A DNA stretch of 50,138 nucleotides from Streptomyces cacaoi. Lineage in GTDB: Bacteria > Actinomycetota > Actinomycetes > Streptomycetales > Streptomycetaceae. Below the pieces are notes generated by a model. The model did no database searches, was not told where the DNA came from, and saw only the letters and a program-made list of their open reading frames with translations. The position numbers and the translations under genes were made by a program. Below, piece by piece: positions 23,431-31,120 of the stretch (position 1 is the stretch's first letter; each line of letters opens with the position of its first letter). The stretch lies in assembly GCF_006539165.1 (NCBI RefSeq), contig NZ_BJMM01000047.1, positions 1 to 50,138 on the forward strand. The letters are read 5' to 3'.

Positions 23431-24147
23431 TCACCTCGGCCAGTGCCACTCCACGGCGACGGTCGGGCCCGGCGCGATCTCCGTGAACCCGGCGTCCTCC
23501 ACCACGGGCCGCCCGGAGCCGACCAGTTCGCGCCAGTGCGCCGCGTCCCGCGCCGGGCGGACGGCCAGCGGGAAGCCGGCCTCCTGCCAAGCGGCACGGT
23601 CGGCCGCCGTCAGGTCCCACCAGGCGAGCTGGGCGCCGTGGCCGGCCTGTGCCATGGCCTTGCCGGCCGACATCCGCAGCTCCGGGTGGAGCCACAGCAG
23701 GGGCGTACCGGCCGCCGGCGGGGGCGGCGGCGCGGGATCGCTCAGCTCCGTCCCGGAGACCTGGAGCCGCGCCAGCTCGTGCGGCCAGCCGTCCAACGGC
23801 ACGGGCGGGAACACCCGCACCTGCGCGGCGTTCTCGAAGCCCTCGGCGTCCCCGGCGTCCTCGCCCGCTTCTCCGCCGAGCGTGATCCCCTCCAGCGGCT
23901 GCACCCGCCGCCACTCGGCGCCCCGCGCCCGTCGGACCACCTTGCGGATCCCCCGCTCCTCCCACAGCCGTACGCGCTCGTGCCACGCGCCGTCGGTCCG
24001 GGTCGTCCGCGGGTCGCCGAGCAGGGTGAGGACGGCGCGGGCCGCCGTCTCCAGCGCTGCCGTCCTGGCCGGTGGGGCCGTCCGCTCCAGGCGGACGACG
24101 AGGGGGAGAACGTACTTGTCCGTCTCGGCCGGTTGTTCCTCGTTCAC
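23431..24147 (-). CDS. Peptidyl-tRNA hydrolase 2 (PTH2)-like protein
   Basis: 238-residue protein found in streptomycetes. The C-terminal half holds a PTH2-like motif: PELRMSAGKAMAQAGHGAQLAWW (about 155-180), matching the GK..AQ..HA signature of archaeal/eukaryotic-type peptidyl-tRNA hydrolases. TEIAPGPTVAVEW at the end matches the final strand. The N-terminal half (RLERTAPPARTAALETAARAVLTLLGD...) is extra relative to the minimal PTH2 of about 120 residues. True hydrolase activity is not certain. The GTG start at 24147 has no ribosome-binding site; CACACT lies 6 nt upstream, so it may be leaderless. Confidence 0.78.
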   Translation of the reverse strand: MNEEQPAETDKYVLPLVVRLERTAPPARTAALETAARAVLTLLGDPRTTRTDGAWHERVRLWEERGIRKVVRRARGAEWRRVQPLEGITLGGEAGEDAGDAEGFENAAQVRVFPPVPLDGWPHELARLQVSGTELSDPAPPPPPAAGTPLLWLHPELRMSAGKAMAQAGHGAQLAWWDLTAADRAAWQEAGFPLAVRPARDAAHWRELVGSGRPVVEDAGFTEIAPGPTVAVEWHWPR

Positions 24148-24153
24148 CCGGCC

Positions 24154-24159
24154 AGTGTG
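24154..24159 (-). promoter_or_regulatory. Candidate -10 element, leaderless PTH2-like gene
   Basis: CACACT on the minus strand ends 6 nt before the GTG start codon. The same hexamer precedes the RibD-C-type reductase at 27006. Confidence 0.4.
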
Positions 24160-24168
24160 CCAGTGGCG

Positions 24169-24215
24169 CCGCCCCGCCCCTCCGTCGCCCGGCGGCGTCC
24201 GGAGGGGCGGGGCGG
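24169..24215 (-). terminator. Strong hairpin between the PhoX-like and PTH2-like genes
   Basis: Perfect 16-bp inverted repeat CCGCCCCGCCCCTCCG / CGGAGGGGCGGGGCGG with a 15-nt loop, 8 bp beyond the PhoX-like stop codon. It separates that transcript from the leaderless promoter of the next gene. Confidence 0.75.
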
Positions 24216-24223
24216 ACGGCGGG

Positions 24224-25627
24224 TCAGTGGTGCCAGGGACCGGTGACGGCGAAGGTCGTGCCCGGTTCGTAGCAGTTGACGAACATCGTGCGCTGGTCGG
24301 GCGAGAAGGTGACCCCGGCGAACTCGCCCCACTTGGGCTCGTCCTCGGTGCCGATGTTCTGCGCGCCCCGCGCCATCGGGTAGACGGTGCCGTGCCGGGT
24401 CAGCCCGAAGACGTGCTGTGCGCCGTCGCCGTCCTCGCACACCATCAGCCCGCCGCTGGGCGCGAGGCAGATGTTGTCGGGCGACTCGCCCGGCAGTTCG
24501 ACGTCCGTTCCCGGGCCGAAGACGACGACGAGCGTGAGGCGCCGGCGCGCCGGGTCGTACCGCCAGATCTGCCCGAAGTGGTCGCCCTTCGAGCCCTCGG
24601 AGCTGCGCGCGTAGCTGGAGACGAAGTAGACGCAGGTGCCGCCCCAGTAGCAGCCCTCCAGCTTCTGCGCGTGGGTGATGCCGCCCTTGCCGAAGTCCTG
24701 GAAGCGGACGGGGGTCTCCTTCGCCAGGGGGTCGGGCACCTCGATCCATTCGATGCCGTCGAAGGCGGTGCCCGGCTCGGTGACGGTGGACAGATCCGGC
24801 ACGCCCGGGACGCGCATGGCCTCCAGCCGTCCGCCGGCGTGCAGGGAGCCGGGGCCGCCCCGGGGCTTGGCGGGCAGGAAGCGGTAGAAGAGGCCGAACG
24901 GCTTGTCGAAGGCGTCCTCGGTCTCGTAGACGACGCCGCTGCGCGGGTCGAAGGCGACGGCCTCGTGCTGGAAGCGGCCCATCGCCGTCAGCGGTTCGAC
25001 GGAGGTGGGCCGCCGCGGGTCGAAGCCGACCTCGAAGACGAAGCCGTGGTCCTTGGTGTAGCCCTCCTCGCCGGCCCGGTACTCGGTCTCCTCGCAGGTG
25101 AGCCAGGTGCCCCAGAGGCTCGGGCCGCCGGCGCAGTTGGTGGAGGTGCCGGCGATGCCGACGTACTCCTCCAGGACGTCGTTGTCCCGGTCGAGTTCGA
25201 GGACGGTGCAGCCGCCCTTGGCCGCCGGGTCGTAGGTGACGTCCTCGGCCGTGGGCACCGGAACGCGTCCGTCCATGCGGTTCTCGTGGTTGCGCACCAG
25301 GCAGGTGGCGGCGCGGCGGTGGCGGCCCGGGCGGGAGCCGGGAGCGGGGCGGGCGGGGAACGCGGCCATGCCGTCGCAGTTGCTGGGTACGGGGCCCTGC
25401 CCGGAGCGCATCGGTTCGCCTTCGCGGGAGAGCACCGAGTAGCGGAACCCCTTGGGCAGGTCGAGGAGTCGGCGGGGGTCGGGGACGAGGGGGCCGTAGC
25501 CGGCGCGGCCACCGGTTGCCTGCGCCGTCGCCGTCCCGGCGAACAGTTCGGTCAGGGCGCCGCTGAAGGCGACAGCCGCCCCCAGCGCGCCGGTTCTCGC
25601 CAGTGCTTGCCGTCGTGTCGTGGACAT
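24224..25627 (-). CDS. PhoX/DUF839 family protein, Tat-exported
   Basis: 467-residue secreted protein of the PhoX-like alkaline phosphatase/DUF839 family, whose characterised members are calcium- and iron-dependent phosphatases. The N-terminus has a twin-arginine signal (STTRRQALARTGALGAAVAFSGAL, ending near ATAQA at about residue 37). The beta-propeller-type body shows CLVRNHENRMDGRV, EYVGIAGTSTNCAGGPSLWGTWLTCEET, SFDPRSGVVYETED-like strands and GCYWGGTCVYFVSSY. GGGAG lies about 9 nt before the ATG at 25627. An earlier in-frame start would place residues before the Tat motif and is not needed. Phosphatase activity is inferred from the family. Confidence 0.88.
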   Translation of the reverse strand: MSTTRRQALARTGALGAAVAFSGALTELFAGTATAQATGGRAGYGPLVPDPRRLLDLPKGFRYSVLSREGEPMRSGQGPVPSNCDGMAAFPARPAPGSRPGRHRRAATCLVRNHENRMDGRVPVPTAEDVTYDPAAKGGCTVLELDRDNDVLEEYVGIAGTSTNCAGGPSLWGTWLTCEETEYRAGEEGYTKDHGFVFEVGFDPRRPTSVEPLTAMGRFQHEAVAFDPRSGVVYETEDAFDKPFGLFYRFLPAKPRGGPGSLHAGGRLEAMRVPGVPDLSTVTEPGTAFDGIEWIEVPDPLAKETPVRFQDFGKGGITHAQKLEGCYWGGTCVYFVSSYARSSEGSKGDHFGQIWRYDPARRRLTLVVVFGPGTDVELPGESPDNICLAPSGGLMVCEDGDGAQHVFGLTRHGTVYPMARGAQNIGTEDEPKWGEFAGVTFSPDQRTMFVNCYEPGTTFAVTGPWHH

Positions 25628-25766
25628 ACGGGCACACTCCCTGTTGGCGGACAGGTGACCCGGTGTGTGTACCACGCGTCACGCCGGGCGCCCAGCGCCC
25701 GGGAGCCACCCGCGTCGGCCGCCGTCGCCGGCGGCGCGCGTGACCGCCGGGCCGCCGGCCGTGCCG

Positions 25767-26945
25767 TCAGTCGCCGACCAGCTTCTCCGCGTCCCGCGCC
25801 AGCGCCGTGAGCCGGGATATCGCCCGGTAGTACTTCTTGCGGTAGCCGCCCTTGAGCATGTCCTCGCCGAACAGTGCGTCGAAGGGGACGCCGGAGGCCA
25901 CCACCGGCACCTCCCGGTCGTAGAGCCGGTCGGCGAGCACCACGAGACGCAGCGCCGTCGACTGGTCCGGCACGGGCGTGACCCCGGTGAGGCAGACCGC
26001 GCCGATGTCCCGGACGAGCGCGCCGTAGCGGCTCGGGTGGACGCGGGAGAGGTGGTCGAGCAGCGCGGGGAAGGCGTCGAGCGAGGCGCCCGGAGCGGTG
26101 TGCGCGGCGCGGGCGACCTGCTCGTCGGTGAACGGCTCGGGTGCCTGCGGCAGTCCGCGGTGGCGGTAGTCCTCGCCGTCGATGCGCAGGGTGCGGAAAT
26201 GCGCCGAGAGCCCCTGTATCTCGCGCAGGAAGTCGGCGGCGGCGAACCGGCCCTCACCGAGCTTGCCGGGCAGCGTGTTGGAGGTGGCGGCGAGCGCGAC
26301 GCCCTGCTCGACGAGGCGCGCCAGGAGCGTGGAGACCAGGACGGTGTCGCCCGGGTCGTCCAGCTCGAACTCGTCGATGCACAGCAGCTGGTGCGTGCCG
26401 AGCGTCTGCACGGTCTGCTGGAAGCCGAGCGCCCCGACGAGGTTCGTCAGCTCGACGAAGGTGCCGAACGCCTTGCGCTCGGGGGCCGCGGGCGCCGCGT
26501 GCCAGAGCGAGGCGAGCAGATGGGTCTTGCCGACGCCGTAGCCGCCGTCGAGGTAGACGCCCTGCGGCCCGGTGGGCGCCGCCTCGCGCCGTGCGCGCCG
26601 GAACCAGCGCCTGCGGCTGCCCGCGTCCCGGGCCCCGCCCAGCGACCCGGCGAACCCGCTCAGCACCCGCACCGCCTCGGCCTGGCTGGGCTGTTGGGGA
26701 TCGGGGACGTAGGTGGAGAACCGGACGGAGTCGAAACGCGGGGGCGGCACCATCGCGGCGACGAGCTGCTGCGCCGGGACGTGCGGGGTGCGGGCCGTCA
26801 GCGCGGCCGGACCGGCGGTGCCGTCGGCGTCGAGGGCGCCGGCGGTGCCGTGCGGGGCGTCGTCGTCCCGGGCTCCGGGGACCGCGGCGTCCTCGGTTCC
26901 GGGTGTGCTGCCGGCTGCGGAAAGGCGCGTTTCGGTGGTTGACAC
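25767..26945 (-). CDS. zapE: ZapE/AFG1-type cell-division ATPase
   Basis: AAA-type P-loop ATPase, 392 residues. In E. coli ZapE interacts with FtsZ; mitochondrial AFG1 relatives help clear misfolded proteins. The N-terminal 55 residues are variable and acidic. Walker A is GGYGVGKTHLL (about 135-145) and Walker B is LLCIDEFELDD (about 187-197). The conserved TSNTLP sensor and the C-terminal LVVLADRLYD and ALFGEDMLKGGYRKKYYRAISRL complete the family pattern. I place the start at GTG 26945 because TAGCAT ends 7 nt upstream (leaderless). An ATG at 26954 overlaps that hexamer and has no ribosome-binding site. Divergent from the RibD-C gene. Confidence 0.88.
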   Translation of the reverse strand: MSTTETRLSAAGSTPGTEDAAVPGARDDDAPHGTAGALDADGTAGPAALTARTPHVPAQQLVAAMVPPPRFDSVRFSTYVPDPQQPSQAEAVRVLSGFAGSLGGARDAGSRRRWFRRARREAAPTGPQGVYLDGGYGVGKTHLLASLWHAAPAAPERKAFGTFVELTNLVGALGFQQTVQTLGTHQLLCIDEFELDDPGDTVLVSTLLARLVEQGVALAATSNTLPGKLGEGRFAAADFLREIQGLSAHFRTLRIDGEDYRHRGLPQAPEPFTDEQVARAAHTAPGASLDAFPALLDHLSRVHPSRYGALVRDIGAVCLTGVTPVPDQSTALRLVVLADRLYDREVPVVASGVPFDALFGEDMLKGGYRKKYYRAISRLTALARDAEKLVGD

Positions 26946-26952
26946 GATTGTC

Positions 26953-26958
26953 ATGCTA
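26953..26958 (-). promoter_or_regulatory. Candidate -10 element of zapE
   Basis: TAGCAT on the minus strand, identical to the -10 of the fad operon, ends 7 nt before the GTG at 26945. If used, the ATG at 26954 cannot be the start. Confidence 0.45.
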
Positions 26959-27005
26959 GTCGGCCGGGTTCCCGGGGTGTGCGGGCCGCCGGACGTGCTC
27001 CGTGC

Positions 27006-27011
27006 CACACT
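27006..27011 (+). promoter_or_regulatory. Candidate -10 element, leaderless RibD-C reductase gene
   Basis: CACACT ends 7 nt before the ATG at 27019. No ribosome-binding site is present between them. Confidence 0.45.
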
Positions 27012-27018
27012 GCGGCTC

Positions 27019-27840
27019 ATGCGACGCCTGTTCCCATCCAGCTCAGCAGCCGCTGCCCCCGGCTCCGCCGCCGTACCGGCCACCGCGCCCGGCGACCCGG
27101 AGTGGAGCATCGAGGAGATCGCGGACGAGTACGCCTACCCGCCGCTCGCCGAGGGCGCCGACGGCGCATGGCTGCGGGGCAACATGGTGGCCTCGCTGGA
27201 CGGGGCCATCAGCCACGGCGGACGCTCCCAGCCGCTGTCGTCCCGGTCCGACATGTGGATCTTCGGGGTGCTGCGGGGGCTGGCGGACGTGGTGGTCGTC
27301 GGGGCGCAGACGGTCCGGCTGGAGGGCTACCGGCCGGCCCGGGCGCGGGCCGTCTTCGCCGACCGGCGGGCGGAGGCCGGCCAGGCGCCGGCTCCGGCGA
27401 TCGCGGTCGTCTCGGCCAGTCTGGAGCTGGACTTCTCGGCGCCGCTGTTCACCGAGCCGGTGGTGCCGACCCTGGTGGTGACCGGTGAGTGCGCCCCCGA
27501 CGACCGGGTGGAGCGGGCCAGGGCGGCGGGCGCGGAGGTGGTCTTCGCCGGGGAGGGCGATGCCGCGGACCCGGCGCGGGTGCCGGCGGCGCTCGCCGAG
27601 CGGGGTCTGCGGCGGCAGCTGACCGAGGGCGGGCCGACGCTGCTGGGCGAGTTCGCCGCTGCCGGGGTACTGGACGAGTTGTGTCTGTCCCTCTCGCCGC
27701 GGGTGACCGTGGGGGAGGCGCCGCGGGCCATGCGGGGGCCGGCGCTCCCGGAGCCCGACGACTTCACGCTGGCGGGCGTGCTGGAGGAGGACGGCTTTCT
27801 GTTCACGCGCTACCGCCGGTTCCGACAATCAGCGGAATAA
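27019..27840 (+). CDS. RibD C-terminal / dihydrofolate reductase-like pyrimidine reductase family protein
   Basis: 273-residue protein with a single RibD-C domain (5-amino-6-(5-phosphoribosylamino)uracil reductase fold, NADPH-dependent). Family segments: LRGNMVASLDGAISHGGRSQPLSSRSDMWIFGVLRGLADVVVVGAQTVRLEGY (about 55-105), PTLVVTGECAPDD, and RQLTEGGPTLLGEFAAAGVLDELCLSLSPRVTVGEAPRAM, the nucleotide-binding GGPTL turn plus the last strands. It lacks the deaminase half of RibD and has no other riboflavin gene next to it, so its real substrate is uncertain. The ATG at 27019 is chosen on the leaderless -10 at 27006 and conservation beginning nearby. Confidence 0.88.
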   Translation: MRRLFPSSSAAAAPGSAAVPATAPGDPEWSIEEIADEYAYPPLAEGADGAWLRGNMVASLDGAISHGGRSQPLSSRSDMWIFGVLRGLADVVVVGAQTVRLEGYRPARARAVFADRRAEAGQAPAPAIAVVSASLELDFSAPLFTEPVVPTLVVTGECAPDDRVERARAAGAEVVFAGEGDAADPARVPAALAERGLRRQLTEGGPTLLGEFAAAGVLDELCLSLSPRVTVGEAPRAMRGPALPEPDDFTLAGVLEEDGFLFTRYRRFRQSAE

Positions 27841-28010
27841 CACGTTCCGTTTACTCGAAGCTGGGCAGACTGACAAGCGCAGCCCCGTGCGCACGGGGGA
27901 ATGAAGGATGGTTTCTTCGGGGCCCGCGGCCCCGTGGAGATTCCCCGGGGGCCGGCCTCCGGGGAGGAGATTCCTCGGGCCCGGCCCGGAGGAGGAGAGG
28001 GGCACCCGTC

Positions 28011-28619
28011 GTGATCACGACCGTGTTGATGATCGAGAAGCCGCTGGTGTCCGCCGATGTCGAGATGGTCACCACGCTGCACGGCGAGGAGCCCGTCTCC
28101 TTCGTCGTCCTCATGCAGCCGCGCGGAGACCAGGACCGGCTGTTGCGGGCGCTCGACGACGTGGCGCTCGGAGAGCTGGACGAGGCCGTGCACGAGCGCC
28201 AGGAGCCCGAGGGGAACGAGGCCGTCGGCCCCGCCGAGCGGGCCCTGGAGCTCTCCCTCAAGCGTCTGCGGGACGCCGGTGCCCAGGCCGTCGGGCAGCT
28301 CGTCGGCGACCGCCCGCTCGACCTGCTCACCTCGCTCGTCCAGCAGACCTCGGCCGACGAGGTCATCGTGCTGACGGCGCCGCACCTGGTCGAGGAGTTC
28401 TTCCACCGCGACTGGGCCTCCCGGGCCCGGCACAAGGTGGGCGTCCCGGTGCTGAAGCTGTTCGCGCACACCGAGGAGGACGTGGCGGCGGCCGAGGCGG
28501 CCGGTGCCGAGGACGCCGACGGCGTGCAGGTCGACGAGGACGCGCGGCGCCGGGGCGTCGACGGCGGGGACGGCGGCGCGGGGGAGCCGCGGGGGCCGGG
28601 GGCCGGCTCCGGGGGCTGA
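28011..28619 (+). CDS. Conserved actinobacterial protein next to murC (nucleotide-binding-like)
   Basis: 202-residue protein conserved in streptomycetes upstream of murC. It begins VITTVLMIEKPLVSADVEMVTTLHGEEPVSFVVLMQPRGDQDRLLRALDDVALGELDE. The middle TSADEVIVLTAPHLVEEFFHRDWASRARHKVGVPVLKLFAH resembles the second half of a universal-stress-protein/adenine-nucleotide alpha-hydrolase fold. The last 40 residues are Ala/Asp/Gly-rich and low-complexity. No specific activity can be assigned. GTG at 28011 has GGAGGAGAGG about 12 nt upstream in a leader with several GC hairpins. Gap to murC is 72 bp, containing its own TAGGGT -10-like hexamer. Confidence 0.8.
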   Translation: MITTVLMIEKPLVSADVEMVTTLHGEEPVSFVVLMQPRGDQDRLLRALDDVALGELDEAVHERQEPEGNEAVGPAERALELSLKRLRDAGAQAVGQLVGDRPLDLLTSLVQQTSADEVIVLTAPHLVEEFFHRDWASRARHKVGVPVLKLFAHTEEDVAAAEAAGAEDADGVQVDEDARRRGVDGGDGGAGEPRGPGAGSGG

Positions 28620-28691
28620 CCGCGCCGGGCGTGCGGACGGCATAGGGTTGGACGGTCCCCGAGCCCTGTGCCCGAGCCTGGAGAAGCACGT

Positions 28692-30104
28692 ATGACCGCA
28701 GCTGACGTCACCGAGAACATTCCCGCACCCCTGACGCGTCCGCACTTCGTCGGCGTCGGCGGTGCGGGAATGTCCGGAATCGCGAAGATCCTGGCGCGGC
28801 GGGGCGCGCGGGTCGCCGGGAGCGACGCGCGGGAGTCGGCCACGGCCGCCGCGCTGCGGGAGCTGGGGATCACCGTGCACATCGGGCACGACGCCGCGCA
28901 CCTGGCGCCGGACGCCACGGCCGTCGTCGTCTCCAGCGCGATCCGCGCCGACAACCCGGAGGTGGCCGAGGCCACCGGGCGCGGCCTGCCGGTCGTCCAC
29001 CGCTCGGACGCGCTCGCCGCCCTGATGGGCAGCCGCAGGGCGCTGGCCGTCGCCGGGACCCACGGCAAGACGACGACGACCTCCATGCTCGCCGTGGCCC
29101 TCGGCGCCCTGGACCTCGACCCGTCCTACGCCATCGGCGGCGATCTCGCCGGGCCGGGCTCCAACGCGCACCACGGCAGCGGGGAGATCTTCGTCGCCGA
29201 GGCGGACGAGAGCGACCGCAGCTTCCACAAGTACGCGCCCGAGGTCGCCGTCGTCCTCAACGTCGAGCTGGACCACCACGCCAACTACGCGTCGCTGGAG
29301 GAGATCCACGAGTCCTTCGAGACCTTCGCCGGGCGGATCACCGACGGCGGCACCCTCGTCGTCTCCGCCGACCAGGAAGGGGCCCGTGAGTTCACCCGGC
29401 GGGTCCGGGCCGCCGGGGAGCGGGCGCTCACGGTCCGTACGTACGGCGAGGCGGCGGACGCCGACGTCCGGGTCCTCAAGATCACGCAGAGCGGGCTGAC
29501 CAGCGAGGTCACCGTCGTCCTCGACGGGCGGGAGCTGACCTTCGGCGTCTCGGTGCCCGGCCGGCACTACGCGCTCAACGCCGTGGCCGCCCTCACCGCG
29601 GGCGCCGCGCTCGGCGTCCCCGCCGACCGGCTGGCCGAGGCGCTGGGCACGTACACCGGCGTCAAGCGCCGCCTCCAGCTGACCGGGGAGGAGGCGGGGG
29701 TGCAGGTCATCGACTCCTACGCGCACCACCCGACGGAGATGACCGCCGATCTGGAGGCCGTCCGCGGCGGCGCCTCCGGCCGGGTGCTGGTCCTCTTCCA
29801 GCCGCACCTCTTCAGCCGCACCCAGGAGCTGGGCAAGGAGATGGGCGAGGCGCTGGCGCTGGCCGACGGCTCGGTCGTGCTGCCCATCTACCCGGCGCGG
29901 GAGGACCCGGTGCCCGGGGTGACCAGCGCGCTGATCACCGACGCCGCGCGCGCCGCGGGCGCCGCCGTCAACGCGGCCGGCTCGGCGGAGGAGGCCGTGC
30001 AGGCCGTCGCGGGAATGGCGGGGCCCGGTGATCTCGTTCTCACCATGGGAGCGGGAGACGTGACCGAGCTGGGGCCGCGCATTCTCGCCGCCCTGGCCGG
30101 CTGA
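28692..30104 (+). CDS. murC: UDP-N-acetylmuramate--L-alanine ligase
   Basis: ATP-dependent ligase that adds L-alanine to UDP-MurNAc, the first peptide-stem step of peptidoglycan synthesis. 470 residues, normal for MurC. HFVGVGGAGMSGIAKILARRG (about 18-38) binds UDP-MurNAc. AGTHGKTTTTSM (about 120-131) is the ATP P-loop. EADESDRSFHKYAPEVAVVLNVELDHHANY contains the catalytic Glu/His region, and IDSYAHHPTEMTADL and LFQPHLFSRTQEL are in the C-terminal domain. GGAGAAG lies about 6 nt before the ATG. It is outside the dcw cluster, as a separate conserved location with the preceding conserved gene and msrB. Confidence 0.97.
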   Translation: MTAADVTENIPAPLTRPHFVGVGGAGMSGIAKILARRGARVAGSDARESATAAALRELGITVHIGHDAAHLAPDATAVVVSSAIRADNPEVAEATGRGLPVVHRSDALAALMGSRRALAVAGTHGKTTTTSMLAVALGALDLDPSYAIGGDLAGPGSNAHHGSGEIFVAEADESDRSFHKYAPEVAVVLNVELDHHANYASLEEIHESFETFAGRITDGGTLVVSADQEGAREFTRRVRAAGERALTVRTYGEAADADVRVLKITQSGLTSEVTVVLDGRELTFGVSVPGRHYALNAVAALTAGAALGVPADRLAEALGTYTGVKRRLQLTGEEAGVQVIDSYAHHPTEMTADLEAVRGGASGRVLVLFQPHLFSRTQELGKEMGEALALADGSVVLPIYPAREDPVPGVTSALITDAARAAGAAVNAAGSAEEAVQAVAGMAGPGDLVLTMGAGDVTELGPRILAALAG

Positions 30105-30184
30105 CCGGCGCGTCCGGACCGCCGGAGCGGCCGGAGCGCCGCCGGGCGCGGGAGCCGGCCGTCGAAGAGCACGAAGGAGCCGAG

Positions 30185-30592
30185 ATGCCGTACGAGATCG
30201 ACAAGCCTGAGGAAGAATGGCGGGCGGAGCTGTCGCCGGAGGAGTACCACGTGCTGCGCGAGGGCGGCACCGAGCGGCCCTTCACCGGTGAGTACACCGA
30301 CACCGAGACCACCGGCGTCTACGAGTGCCGCGCCTGCGGGGCCGAACTGTTCCGCTCCGCCACCAAGTTCGCCTCCCACTGCGGCTGGCCCAGCTTCTAC
30401 GACCCGGCCGGTTCGGACGCCGTGGAGCTGCTGACCGACCGCTCGCTGGGCATGGTCCGTACCGAGGTGCGCTGTGCGCGGTGCGGTTCCCACCTCGGCC
30501 ATGTCTTCGAGGGCGAGGGCTACCCCACGCCGACGGACCAGCGGTACTGCATCAACTCCGTCTCGCTGCGGCTGGTGCCCGCCGGGGAGTGA
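30185..30592 (+). CDS. msrB: Peptide-methionine (R)-S-oxide reductase
   Basis: Repairs methionine-R-sulfoxide in proteins. 135 residues, one SelR domain covering the whole protein. Two CxxC pairs bind structural zinc (ECRACG and RCARCG). The catalytic cysteine is C122 in QRYCINSVSLRLVP, not replaced by selenocysteine. The sequences FASHCGWPSFYDP and GSHLGHVFEGEG are diagnostic. AAGGAG precedes the ATG by about 6 nt. Probably co-transcribed with murC (80-bp gap) and followed by a strong terminator. Confidence 0.97.
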   Translation: MPYEIDKPEEEWRAELSPEEYHVLREGGTERPFTGEYTDTETTGVYECRACGAELFRSATKFASHCGWPSFYDPAGSDAVELLTDRSLGMVRTEVRCARCGSHLGHVFEGEGYPTPTDQRYCINSVSLRLVPAGE

Positions 30593-30611
30593 CAGACCGC
30601 AGCACCGGCCC

Positions 30612-30661
30612 CGGGCCCGGTGGCGCGTACCGGAACGACACCGGGCGCGCCGCCGGGCCCG
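30612..30661 (+). terminator. Terminator of murC-msrB
   Basis: 16-position stem CGGGCCCGGTGGCGCG / CGCGCCGCCGGGCCCG with one G-U pair and an 18-nt loop, followed by TTTC, 20 bp after the msrB stop. Confidence 0.75.
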
Positions 30662-30718
30662 TTTCGTGCGGACGGCTCCGGCGGCGCCGGTGGTTGACTG
30701 CCGTGCTCCGGGCGGCCG

Positions 30719-30732
30719 TTGTGCATTGTGCA
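30719..30732 (+). repeat. Tandem TTGTGCA direct repeat
   Basis: Two adjacent copies of the 7-mer TTGTGCA in a GC-rich intergenic region, 390 bp upstream of the MFS start. It may be a regulator site with 7-bp half-site spacing or chance. Confidence 0.5.
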
Positions 30733-31120
30733 GATCCCGCCATTTCCCGTTCCCCGTCCAGGAGCTGAGCGAACAGGGACGAGCAGGCAGCGGTACTCGG
30801 CGATCGCATGCGGGCGGAGAACGATCAGGGCCGGAAACCGCCGGGAATTCCGGGCCCGGCCGCCGGGCGGGCGCCGGGCCCCGGTCGTGTCCGCGGGGGA
30901 GCGAGGGATGCGCGAGGCGGCGCACGGCGCCGGCTCCGCACTCGGGGTCCGGCTGGCGGAATACCGGACGTGTGCGCCCAGTTCATTTGTACGCTGCACC
31001 CGGTACGGCTGTGGCCGGAAGGATCGGTCCGGCCGCCCCGGCGGGCGCCGGGGCGGGGCGGCACAACAGAAGACAGGCCGAGTGACAGGGGTGGGCGAGA
31101 GCGTGGGGGAGAGTGTGTCG

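Larger units (their letters stand above)
30593..31120. other. 528-bp interval upstream of an MFS exporter gene
   Basis: Starts with the msrB terminator (30612-30661). It then holds a TTGACT (30694-30699) without a good -10 partner, a tandem TTGTGCA-TTGTGCA (30719-30732), and the leader of the MFS gene. In-frame GTGs at 31082 and 31115 could lengthen the MFS protein. No other gene supported. Confidence 0.55.

Noticed and set aside
23183..25810. Long plus-strand open frame opposite the PTH2-like and PhoX-like genes
   Set aside because: It is antisense to two well-supported genes, its translation has no recognisable domain, and composition is that of a GC shadow.
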